NCBI GenBank assembly: GCA_029068655.1
Contig: JAIECF010000032.1
Location: 1 to 35,110, forward strand
Length of the DNA stretch: 35,110 nt
Origin: Muribaculaceae bacterium
GTDB lineage: Bacteria; Bacteroidota; Bacteroidia; Bacteroidales; Muribaculaceae
Direction: 5' to 3'
Each line of letters opens with the position of its first letter. Position 1 is the stretch's first letter. The translations under genes were made by a program, and so were the position numbers. This document shows positions 1 to 8,109 of this stretch, piece by piece. The notes under the pieces are model-generated. The model ran no database searches. It was given only the letters and a program-made list of their open reading frames with translations, and had not been told where the DNA came from.

Positions 1-3000
1 CAGCTTTATTTCTCAAATCCATGCAGAGAGAACTATCGGAATATGCTTAGATATGTGAGAAGCATTTCAACTCCGGGACGTTTCGGAGATATGGAGTATT
101 CGGAACCGATAGCTATGCCTTCTAACATGTATTATCATCTTGAAGCGGGAAAATATTTTGATAAAGCAGTTCAGCTAACTGAATATCTCAAGAAAAAAGG
201 ACTGTATTCTCCTTCGGGCAAAAATGTTGCGTTTGTATCAGGTGTGAATTTCCCGGTTGAGAACAACCGTGCTCATATAGATACTCTCGTGACTCGCCTG
301 ACTCAAGACGGATATAACGTATATCCTCTTACTGCTACAGGGAAAGCACGCGAAAGTATGATAAAGGATGTCATGCCGAATGCGATAATATATCTTCCTA
401 TGGGTCGTCTCGGCAATGACTCGCTTATAAATTGGGCATACGATAATAAGATCCCACTATTCATGCCATATCCGCTTATTCAGTCAAGGGAGGAGTGGCT
501 TGATATAAATAATCCGATGGGAGGCGGAACCCTCAACGCGCGTATAGTGGTGCCGGAGATTGATGGAGGAATGACACCATTGTGCATTTCCACACAGGAT
601 CCATCTCCTGAAGGGTATCTGCTTTATAATCCGGACAAGGAGAGAATGAATGCCTTTATCACTCAGTTTGAGCGATTCATGAATCTTCGTGAACAATCAA
701 ACTCTGAAAAGAAAGTTGCCATCGGCTATTTCAAGTCTCCCGGTAAAGACGCTTTGCTTGCTTCCGGAATGGAAGTTGTGCCATCGTTGTATAACTTTCT
801 TAAAAGACTCAAAAAAGAGGGATATAATGTACAAGGTCTGCCTTCTACTCTTGATGAATTCAAACGACAGATCATTACAAAGGGAAGCGTAATGGGTGAC
901 TATGCCCCTGCTGCACAGAAGAAATTCATGGATGAGGCAGACCCATTGTGGATAAATAAGGTGGAATATGAAAAATGGGCAAAGGAGATACTGTTGCCCG
1001 AAAAATACGCTGAAGTAGAGAAGCGTTACGGAAAAGCTCCGGGTTCTCTTCTTGCAAGAGGCGACAGTATTGCAGTAGCAGCCTTGAGATACGGCAATGT
1101 GATGTTGTTTCCTCAACCACGTCCCGCTTTGGGAAATGATGATTTCAAGCTGGTGCATGGAGTCGATGTCGTGCCTCCCCATAGCTATCTCTCCCCTTAT
1201 CTTTATATGCAGAAGGAGTTTGATGCTGATGCCCTTATACATTTCGGGACACACGGAAACCTTGAGTTCACTCCCGGCAAGAATGCCGGACTCTCCCAGG
1301 CTGCCTGGGCGGAGGTTCTTGTAGGCAACCGTCCTCATTTCTATTTTTATACCACCGGCAATGTCGGAGAGGCGATAATTGCCAAGCGCCGTAGTCACGC
1401 TGTGATAGTGACGCATCTCACGCCTCCATACGTGGAAAGCGGACTGCGTCAGAAATATAACGCCCTGATAGAAAATATTCATGCCGCTATTGCCGATCCC
1501 TCTCGTAATTCGACTTCCCTGAAGCGTCAGATCATAAGTCTCGGTTTTCATCGGGATCTTAAGCTTGATTCCACTTTTTCCGGCACATATACTATTGAGG
1601 ATCTGAAGAGAATCGATTCATTTGTCGAGGAATTGGCAAACGAGAAGATAACCGGTGCCTATTATGTGATGGGAGAGCCCTATTCATCTGAAGACATGAC
1701 CACAAGTGTACTCGCCATCACCGCCGACAGACTCGCCTATGGCCGGGCCAAAAAAGATTTTGAGAAGGGAAAGATATCGAAGGAATCTCTTCAGGACTTC
1801 ACTTTCATTTCCCATCATTATCTTCCGGAAGCAAGAAAACATCTATCTCAGGTTCTTGCGGGTAATATCCCTGAGTCCCGGAATGATGATGACGCACTTG
1901 AAGTGCGTAGATTGCTTAAAGCTTCTGCGGGCGCAGAGATAGACGCTATGGTGAATGCTCTCAACGGTATACCGGTACGTCCCGCTCCGGGTGGCGACCC
2001 TGTATTGAATTCAAATGTCCTTCCTATGGGGCGAAACATGTACAGCATCAATGCCGAGGCAACTCCAGGTCCTCAGGCCTGGGAAAAGGGAACCGCCCTT
2101 GCGGAGCAGACCTTGTCTGACTATCTGAAAAAGCATGGCGAGTATCCGAAGAAAGTCAGCTATACATTCTGGGCAGGAGAGTTCATATCCTCACAGGGAG
2201 CAACTGTAGCGCAGGCATTGCGTATGCTTGGTGTGGAGCCAATACGCGACGAACAGGGACGTGTCATGGATCTGAGACTTATTCCATCCGAGGAACTCGG
2301 AAGACCGAGAATCAATATATTGGTTCAGGTTTCAGGTCAGTTGCGCGATATCGCATCTTCGCGTCTCAAGATGATTACTGATGCGGTGAAACTCGCTTCT
2401 GATGCAAAAGACGATTTATATCCCAATTATGTCGCAGACGGCTCGATTGAGCAGGAAAAGGCATTGATAGATAAAGGAGAATCGCCTAAGCGTGCTCGTG
2501 AATTGTCGAGGATGCGTGTTTTCGGTCCGGTTAATTCCGGCTACAGCACCGGTATGCTCCGTTATACGGAGAATTCCGGTGAATGGGACGACAGAAGCGA
2601 ACTTGCCGACGGATATCTCAACAATATGTGTGCGATGTATGGCGATGATGAAAACTGGGGTACGATCAATAAAAATGCCCTGGAATCCGGAATATCGGGA
2701 ACGGATATTATCGTGCAGCCCCGTCAGAGCAATACATGGGGCCCGATATCACTCGATCATGTGTATGAATTTACCGGAGCTTTGTCGCTTGCCGCTAAAA
2801 TCCTGGGTGGGAAGGAACCGGATGCCGTAATGGCTGACTATCGCAATTCATACATTCCCCGTCTGCAGGATACTAAAGAAGCTATCGCGGTAGAGACGAG
2901 GGCCACTATTCTTAATCCCGATTTCATAAAGGAGAGAATGAAGGGTGATGCTACGACTGCGCAGATGTTCGGAGAGATATTCAGGAATATCTTCGGTTGG

Positions 3001-3510
3001 AGCGCGACACGTCCGGGAGCTTTGAATGATAGGATCTATGATGATCTTTATGAAGTCTATATAGAGGATATTCATGGTCTTGGTGTAAAGGATTATTTCG
3101 ATAGAACCAATCCTGCGGCTCTTCAGGAGATGACCGCTACTATGATGGAAAGTGCCAGAAAAGGTTTCTGGAATCCTACGGATAATCAGTTGAGTGCAAT
3201 AGCCAGCCTTCATGCTGATGTGACTGAGGAACATGGTGCCCCGTGTACGGAATTCGTATGTGGTAACAGAAAGCTTCAAGACTACATTTCGTCTCGACTG
3301 GACGGAAAGGATGCTGAAAGATACCAAACGAAGATCGCAGAGGCAGTCGCAGAGACTTCGGGTTCTAAGCTGCTGAAGGCTGAATCAAAGGGATTCCTGT
3401 CTGATAAGGTCAATGAAACCAATGCTGATTATATTGCGGTGGTTATTGTGGCGGTATTGCTGATAATCGTGTTTGGGGCAATAACTATAAGGAGAAAGAA
3501 GAGTAAATGA
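1..3510 (+). CDS. CobN/HmuS-like chelatase, membrane-anchored (5' partial)
   Basis: Large subunit of the CobN/BchH chelatase family. The frame is open to base 1, so the N-terminus lies upstream; about 1169 residues are visible and family members usually have 1250-1450. The first in-window ATG is at 43 but is probably internal. The family core is clear around 1230-1300: HFGTHGNLEFTPGKNAGLS. The protein ends in a single hydrophobic segment (about 3420-3490) followed by RRKKSK, which predicts a C-terminal anchor with the bulk outside the cytoplasm. The next three genes (small membrane protein, ExbB-like, DUF2149) match the hmuS-hmuT-hmuU-hmuV order known from Porphyromonas and Bacteroides, where HmuS acts on haem. 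No CobS/CobT chelatase ATPase subunits are nearby. Whether this copy handles cobalt/corrinoid or haem cannot be told from sequence; the adjoining cobalamin operon favours corrinoid or cobalt. Its stop overlaps the next start as ATGA. Confidence 0.88.
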   Translation, partial: QLYFSNPCRENYRNMLRYVRSISTPGRFGDMEYSEPIAMPSNMYYHLEAGKYFDKAVQLTEYLKKKGLYSPSGKNVAFVSGVNFPVENNRAHIDTLVTRLTQDGYNVYPLTATGKARESMIKDVMPNAIIYLPMGRLGNDSLINWAYDNKIPLFMPYPLIQSREEWLDINNPMGGGTLNARIVVPEIDGGMTPLCISTQDPSPEGYLLYNPDKERMNAFITQFERFMNLREQSNSEKKVAIGYFKSPGKDALLASGMEVVPSLYNFLKRLKKEGYNVQGLPSTLDEFKRQIITKGSVMGDYAPAAQKKFMDEADPLWINKVEYEKWAKEILLPEKYAEVEKRYGKAPGSLLARGDSIAVAALRYGNVMLFPQPRPALGNDDFKLVHGVDVVPPHSYLSPYLYMQKEFDADALIHFGTHGNLEFTPGKNAGLSQAAWAEVLVGNRPHFYFYTTGNVGEAIIAKRRSHAVIVTHLTPPYVESGLRQKYNALIENIHAAIADPSRNSTSLKRQIISLGFHRDLKLDSTFSGTYTIEDLKRIDSFVEELANEKITGAYYVMGEPYSSEDMTTSVLAITADRLAYGRAKKDFEKGKISKESLQDFTFISHHYLPEARKHLSQVLAGNIPESRNDDDALEVRRLLKASAGAEIDAMVNALNGIPVRPAPGGDPVLNSNVLPMGRNMYSINAEATPGPQAWEKGTALAEQTLSDYLKKHGEYPKKVSYTFWAGEFISSQGATVAQALRMLGVEPIRDEQGRVMDLRLIPSEELGRPRINILVQVSGQLRDIASSRLKMITDAVKLASDAKDDLYPNYVADGSIEQEKALIDKGESPKRARELSRMRVFGPVNSGYSTGMLRYTENSGEWDDRSELADGYLNNMCAMYGDDENWGTINKNALESGISGTDIIVQPRQSNTWGPISLDHVYEFTGALSLAAKILGGKEPDAVMADYRNSYIPRLQDTKEAIAVETRATILNPDFIKERMKGDATTAQMFGEIFRNIFGWSATRPGALNDRIYDDLYEVYIEDIHGLGVKDYFDRTNPAALQEMTATMMESARKGFWNPTDNQLSAIASLHADVTEEHGAPCTEFVCGNRKLQDYISSRLDGKDAERYQTKIAEAVAETSGSKLLKAESKGFLSDKVNETNADYIAVVIVAVLLIIVFGAITIRRKKSK

Positions 3511-4007
3511 TGTGGTTTAAGATGATTTTCTTTACAATAATAGCATTGGCGGCGATTGTGAGAATATCCATTCTTCACAAAAGAGCATGGATCCCGATTG
3601 TAGTGTGTTGGGGTATTTTAGCTATGTCTCTGACCCTTTATATGAGTGGATTGACCACGGATGAAATCAACGGGATGCTATTCTCAAAGACGCTTGTGGT
3701 GTGTGAATTTATAGAATTACTGTTGTTTGTTTTGATTGTGTTTTCGTCTGGAACAGCCGGCAGGATTATCGGGTATTATCCCGGAATAATGATATTGGCT
3801 CCGATAGCATTGCTGTCATCGGTTGGCTCGCGGTCTTTCCCGGGATTGGATTTCATGATTCCGGGGCTGATTGCCGGAGTGTCGGTATGTCTGGTTTCTG
3901 CATCCCTCGTATTATTATGCCGTTTTCAGCGGTTTGGAAAAGGAAGTCTCTATAATGTCTCTCTATTGGGAATCTTGACATGTATAATTTATTATGGAAT
4001 GCCATGA
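3507..4007 (+). CDS. HmuT-like small multi-pass membrane protein
   Basis: A 166-residue hydrophobic protein with about five predicted transmembrane segments and no catalytic motif that I recognise. It starts at an ATG overlapping the chelatase stop (ATGA at 3507) and ends overlapping the next start in the same way, so it is very probably translationally coupled to both. By position it corresponds to the membrane protein called HmuT in the Porphyromonas hmu operon; that assignment rests on gene order rather than on a motif. It is likely an inner-membrane partner of the chelatase and the ExbB-like protein. Confidence 0.7.
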   Translation: MMWFKMIFFTIIALAAIVRISILHKRAWIPIVVCWGILAMSLTLYMSGLTTDEINGMLFSKTLVVCEFIELLLFVLIVFSSGTAGRIIGYYPGIMILAPIALLSSVGSRSFPGLDFMIPGLIAGVSVCLVSASLVLLCRFQRFGKGSLYNVSLLGILTCIIYYGMP

Positions 4008-4594
4008 AGATAATTTCCGAAATACTCTTTACAGTCTCCAACGGGCTTTTGATTCCTGTAGTCCTGCTTTTGCTCTCTCTCTTAGCCCGGGCAATATGGA
4101 TTCTTGCAGGATTATATGGCGATGTTAAGCTTCACCGCCGGGTGTCGTCAGTGATTAAGGACACCGTTAGGAACTATTCTTATGAAAGGCTTCAATGCAC
4201 TCTCGGCAATCTAAAAGAAATGAAAGGCTGCATGGTCACCGAATATTTAGCAAGAATTATGGATCATAAGGACGATCACGCCTATTGCGAACACGAACTG
4301 GCGGATTTTCAGGTAGACGTGCAGAAAATTCTGGTAAAATACCGGATGCTGATAAAGTTCGGGCCTATGCTTGGACTCATGGGTACCCTCATACCTATGG
4401 GGCCGGCGCTGGTCGGACTCGCTGTAGGTGACATATCTTCGATGGCATACAACATGCAGGTCGCGTTTGCCACTACCGTCATCGGGATGCTTGAGGCCGG
4501 CATAGGATTATGTGCCTTGCAGCTCAATCAAAGGTTTTATGCCGGATGCCTGAACGATTTAGAATTTATAATAGCTAAAATTACTGACAGATGA
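4004..4594 (+). CDS. MotA/TolQ/ExbB-family proton channel (HmuU-like)
   Basis: A 196-residue protein with an N-terminal membrane segment, a polar cytoplasmic stretch, and two C-terminal membrane segments. The second half carries the typical TolQ/ExbB pattern GPMLGLMGTLIPMGPAL, followed by AFATTVIGMLEAGIG. The family forms the proton-driven stator that energises outer-membrane transport or periplasmic machines. The ATG at 4004 is chosen because it overlaps the previous stop (ATGA), the pattern used throughout this operon; an upstream ATG at 3980 would add eight residues. Together with the DUF2149 protein it probably forms a dedicated ExbB/ExbD-like pair for the CobN/HmuS-like protein. Confidence 0.85.
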   Translation: MKIISEILFTVSNGLLIPVVLLLLSLLARAIWILAGLYGDVKLHRRVSSVIKDTVRNYSYERLQCTLGNLKEMKGCMVTEYLARIMDHKDDHAYCEHELADFQVDVQKILVKYRMLIKFGPMLGLMGTLIPMGPALVGLAVGDISSMAYNMQVAFATTVIGMLEAGIGLCALQLNQRFYAGCLNDLEFIIAKITDR

Positions 4595-4920
4595 AACAGA
4601 ATCCGATTCTTAGTAACGATGGCGATGACGACCCGATGGGTATGCTCACCAATCTGTTTGATGTCGCTATGGTATTTGCCGTCGCCCTTATGGTGGCGTT
4701 GGTGAGCCATTTCAGTATGAGCGAGATTTTCTCAAAGGATGATTTCACTATCGTCAAGAATCCCGGTGCTGAGAATATGGAAATAATCACCAAGGAGGGT
4801 GATGAGATAAAGAAATACTCCTCTTCTGACGATGATTCTTCCTCTTCAGGGTCCAAGGGAAGGAAAGTGGGGACTGCGTATCAACTTGAGAATGGAGAAA
4901 TAATATACATACCTGAATAA
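4591..4920 (+). CDS. DUF2149 protein (HmuV-like, ExbD-like topology)
   Basis: A 109-residue protein matching the DUF2149 pattern: an N-terminal DDDPMGMLTNLFDVAMVF stretch leading into one transmembrane helix, then a periplasmic-facing tail. The single N-terminal helix plus periplasmic domain resembles ExbD/TolR, and the gene follows an ExbB-like gene directly (ATGA overlap at 4591). A serine- and aspartate-rich low-complexity segment (about residues 70-87) lies before a short conserved C-terminus. In hmu operons the equivalent gene is hmuV. Its role as the proton-channel partner is inferred from topology and gene order. Confidence 0.82.
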   Translation: MKQNPILSNDGDDDPMGMLTNLFDVAMVFAVALMVALVSHFSMSEIFSKDDFTIVKNPGAENMEIITKEGDEIKKYSSSDDDSSSSGSKGRKVGTAYQLENGEIIYIPE

Positions 4921-4932
4921 AACAAATCAACT

Positions 4933-6078
4933 ATGCGAAAACTTAGATATTTCCCGATTCTGCTTTTGCTACAGCTTGTGTTCTCATGTGGCGGCCATAG
5001 GAATCAATCGGACGCCAAGTCTGGGACAAATGTGGATATGGATTCAGCTTCTATGATAGTCCCTCGCTATGCCAAAGGCTTTGACGTGAGCTATGGAGAT
5101 GATATTACACTTCTTGACATCAATGACCCCGAGAACAAGGAGGCCGAGCGGTTTCACTTTGCTCTCGTAGACAAGGAGTACAAAGGAGAGATACCGGAAG
5201 GATACATACGGCTGAATGTGCCGGTAGAGACGGCAATATGTATGACTTCCCTGCAGCTTTCAAATTTCCTGAAACTTGACATTCCGGAAAAGGTGGTCGG
5301 AATCACGAGTACGCGTCATCTGCACAACGAAAAGATAAATCAGCAGCTGAAGGATGGAAAGACCCATAAGATAGGGATAGAGGGAAATTTCGACAATGAG
5401 GTGATAATGGCCATAAATCCGGATGTGATCTTCATCTCGCCATTCAAGCGTGGCGGTTACGATGCCATCCGTAATGTAGACATACCGATGATCCCCCATC
5501 TCGGATATAAGGAGCTGACTCCGTTGGGACAGGCTGAGTGGATAAAGGTGATCGGTCTGCTGACCGGCAATGCCTCTCTCGCCAATTCTACCTTCGAGGG
5601 CATAGAAAGCCGTTATAACGGACTGAAGGCTATGGTCGATACCGTTAAGATTCGTCCTACAGTATTCAGCGGAGAGATGCGGGGTGGCAATTGGTATGCT
5701 GTAGGCGGCAGGAGTTTCCTCGCTCAGCTGTTCAGGGATGCCGGTGGCGACTACTTCCTGAAAGACAACACTGAGTCAGGAGGAGTGACCCTTGACTACG
5801 AGACAGTATACACAAATGCAGCCCATGCTGATTACTGGAGGATAGTCAATAGTTTTGACGGTGACTATAGCTATGATGTCCTCAAGGAGCAGGATAACAG
5901 ATATACTGATTTCGACGCATGGAAGAAACGCGGTGTCATCTACTGCAACATGAAGGAGGTACCTTTCTACGAGCGTATGCCCGTGGAGCCGGAAGTCGTC
6001 CTTTCTGATTTTATCCATGTATTCCATCCGGAAGTGCTACCGGACCACAAACCTGAATATTACCATATCTTGAAATGA
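4933..6078 (+). CDS. ABC transporter substrate-binding lipoprotein (BtuF/FecB-like)
   Basis: A 381-residue periplasmic-binding protein of the BtuF/FhuD/FecB class. It has a lipoprotein signal peptide: charged start, hydrophobic LLLLQLVF, then SCGG with the lipid-anchored cysteine at residue 19. The middle carries typical class III features, such as INPDVIFISPF (a DVI-type strand) and a YKELTPLGQAEWIKVIGLLTG segment. It begins 12 bases after the DUF2149 gene and overlaps the permease (ATGA at 6075), so it belongs to the same operon. Binding partners of this class are iron chelates, haem or corrinoids. Placement between a CobN/HmuS-like module and cobalamin synthesis genes suggests a corrinoid or other tetrapyrrole. 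Confidence 0.85.
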   Translation: MRKLRYFPILLLLQLVFSCGGHRNQSDAKSGTNVDMDSASMIVPRYAKGFDVSYGDDITLLDINDPENKEAERFHFALVDKEYKGEIPEGYIRLNVPVETAICMTSLQLSNFLKLDIPEKVVGITSTRHLHNEKINQQLKDGKTHKIGIEGNFDNEVIMAINPDVIFISPFKRGGYDAIRNVDIPMIPHLGYKELTPLGQAEWIKVIGLLTGNASLANSTFEGIESRYNGLKAMVDTVKIRPTVFSGEMRGGNWYAVGGRSFLAQLFRDAGGDYFLKDNTESGGVTLDYETVYTNAAHADYWRIVNSFDGDYSYDVLKEQDNRYTDFDAWKKRGVIYCNMKEVPFYERMPVEPEVVLSDFIHVFHPEVLPDHKPEYYHILK

Positions 6079-7109
6079 GCAGAAGCAGTACGATTATATT
6101 GATGGGGTTGTTGGGAATCTCGATCGCAGGATTCTTTATACTGAATCTTCTTTTAGGCTCGGTCCATATTCCTGTCGATGAAATCATGGGGATTCTTTCA
6201 GGTCGGGATAATGGCAATGTGATATGGACGAACATCATACTTAAGTCAAGATTGCCCCAGTCTCTTACGGCGATGATGGCTGGAGCGGGACTTGCCGTCA
6301 GCGGCTTGCTTATGCAGACGGTTTTCCGCAATCCACTTGCCGGACCTTCGGTACTCGGCATAAGTTCCGGTGCAAGTCTTGGCGTGGCATGTGTGGTCCT
6401 CCTGTCCGGAAGCATTGGGGGAGTGGCCCTGAGTAAGCTTGGAGTAATCGGAGAGGTTACCATCACGCTGTCTGCGATTGTCGGATCATTGCTCATCATG
6501 GCGCTTATAGCTTTCGTAGCCCAGAAGGTAAGAGGTAACGTCACTCTCCTCATAATGGGAGTCATGATAGGATATATCGCCAACGCCATCATCGGTGTGC
6601 TCAAGTTTTTCAGTGCGGAGGAGGATATCAGGGCATACGTGATATGGGGGCTTGGAAGTTTCTCAAGAGTTTCCGGAGGTCAGACATCGGTATTTATCCT
6701 ATTGATGGTTGTCCTTCTGCCGGTTTCCTTTTTTCTGATAAAGACCCTCAATCTTCTTCTTTTAGGAGATTCATATGCAAAAAATCTGGGATTGAACATC
6801 AAGAGGGCGAGGCTGCTGGTAATCGGTTGTTCCGGTGTGCTTGTAGCTGTGGTTACGGCTTATTGCGGTCCCGTTGTCTTCCTCGGGCTTGCAGTTCCAC
6901 ATATATGCAGAGGGCTTTTTCATACCTCTAATCATGCTGTGATACTCCCCGCCTCGCTTTTAGGAGGCGCTTCGCTTGCGTTGCTGTGCAACCTCATAGC
7001 GAGGATGCCCGGTTTCGAGGGGGCCTTACCGGTTAATTCTGTAACGGCGCTTGTGGGAGCTCCCGTGGTGATGTGGGTGTTGTTCAACAAACGTAAAAAC
7101 GATGTGTGA
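6075..7109 (+). CDS. ABC transporter permease, BtuC/FecCD family
   Basis: A 344-residue, roughly ten-helix permease of the BtuC/FecCD family. Family signatures visible: SRLPQSLTAMMAGAGLAVSGL followed by MQTVFRNPLAGPSVLGISSGAS near residues 60-100, and GPVVFLGLAVPHICR near residue 275, which contacts the ATPase. It overlaps the binding-protein stop by ATGA and its own stop overlaps the ATPase start. It imports iron-chelate, haem or corrinoid substrates delivered by the upstream lipoprotein. Motifs make the family assignment firm; the substrate comes from context only. Confidence 0.92.
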   Translation: MSRSSTIILMGLLGISIAGFFILNLLLGSVHIPVDEIMGILSGRDNGNVIWTNIILKSRLPQSLTAMMAGAGLAVSGLLMQTVFRNPLAGPSVLGISSGASLGVACVVLLSGSIGGVALSKLGVIGEVTITLSAIVGSLLIMALIAFVAQKVRGNVTLLIMGVMIGYIANAIIGVLKFFSAEEDIRAYVIWGLGSFSRVSGGQTSVFILLMVVLLPVSFFLIKTLNLLLLGDSYAKNLGLNIKRARLLVIGCSGVLVAVVTAYCGPVVFLGLAVPHICRGLFHTSNHAVILPASLLGGASLALLCNLIARMPGFEGALPVNSVTALVGAPVVMWVLFNKRKNDV

Positions 7110-8104
7110 TGAGAAGGAATGAAACCATAAGGGTTACAGGTCTGGATACCGGATACTCAGACAGGAAGCATACGACGGTCATTACACATGACATCAACGC
7201 CTCGTTGTATTCAAGGGAACTTACCTGTCTCTTAGGACCCAACGGAGCGGGAAAGTCAACACTCCTTAAGACTCTGACAGCATTTCTGCCTCCTTTGAAA
7301 GGTGATATAATGATTGAGGGCAGACTGTTGAATACCTATTCAGAATCCGAACTGGCTAAGGTGATCGGCGTGGTTCTTACCGAACGCCTTAACATCAACA
7401 ATATGTCGGTCGATGAGCTTGTGGGTATGGGACGCAGCCCATATACAGGTTTCTGGGGACACATGTCTGCTGATGACAGGCGTATAGTGGAAGAATCTAT
7501 CGCTTTGGTGGGAATAGAAGGCCTTCGAGGACGTATGGTGCAGACTCTCAGTGACGGTGAGCGTCAGAAAGTGATGATTGCCAAGGCTCTTGCACAGGAG
7601 ACACCGTTGATTTTCCTTGATGAGCCAACCGCCTTTCTTGACTATCCCAGCAAGGTCGAGATCATGCAGCTGCTCCAGACACTTTCCCGCGAGCGGAACA
7701 AGACGGTTTTCCTTTCCACTCACGACCTTGAGCTTGCACTTCAGATCGCAGACAAGGTATGGCTTCTTGACAAGCCTCATGGTGTGACTATCGGCACTCC
7801 GGAGGATCTTGCCCTGAAGGGTGAAATGACAAAATATTTTCATAGGGATGGTGTGACTTTCGATATAGAGAGCGGCCTGTTCAAGATCGACCATAGACTG
7901 ACTGATTCGATTACTCTCGAGGGTAAGGGCCCGGTTGCTAATATGGTAAGGAAGGCACTGGCCCGTCACGGCATTTCGACGGATGCTGAAGTCAATAACA
8001 ACAGGATATATGCGGATGAATCAGGAATTAGCCTGAATGGTGACAGTTATCCGGATATAGACTCTCTTCTTGATGCTGTGGATCTTCTATTCGATCGCAG
8101 ATAA
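7109..8104 (+). CDS. ABC transporter ATPase, BtuD/FecE family, with C-terminal extension
   Basis: ATP-binding subunit of the importer. Walker A GPNGAGKST, signature LSDGERQK, Walker B LIFLDEPTAFLD and the switch histidine in STHD are all present. The ATG at 7109 overlaps the permease stop as TGATG; a GTG at 7106 is an alternative. At about 331 residues it is longer than the usual 250-260. The last ~90 residues (from about 240) form a separate domain with GKGPVANMVRKALARHGIST; I know similar tails from other Bacteroidota iron/B12 ATPases but not their function. It may be a regulatory or ligand-sensing module. The stop is 5 bases before the next gene. Confidence 0.92.
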   Translation: MRRNETIRVTGLDTGYSDRKHTTVITHDINASLYSRELTCLLGPNGAGKSTLLKTLTAFLPPLKGDIMIEGRLLNTYSESELAKVIGVVLTERLNINNMSVDELVGMGRSPYTGFWGHMSADDRRIVEESIALVGIEGLRGRMVQTLSDGERQKVMIAKALAQETPLIFLDEPTAFLDYPSKVEIMQLLQTLSRERNKTVFLSTHDLELALQIADKVWLLDKPHGVTIGTPEDLALKGEMTKYFHRDGVTFDIESGLFKIDHRLTDSITLEGKGPVANMVRKALARHGISTDAEVNNNRIYADESGISLNGDSYPDIDSLLDAVDLLFDRR

Positions 8105-8109
8105 GGTGA

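Noticed and set aside
697-1551. A 284-codon open frame on the - strand inside the chelatase gene
   Set aside because: It lies wholly antisense to a gene with clear family motifs, its protein resembles nothing known to me, and its composition is that of a reverse-frame shadow.
1-3510. CobN-like protein as the classic aerobic cobaltochelatase large subunit
   Set aside because: The ring genes are of the anaerobic type (CbiD, CbiG), which takes cobalt early by CbiK/CbiX; no CobS/CobT chelatase ATPase genes are near; and the next three genes match an HmuTUV set. The family name is kept but not that pathway role.
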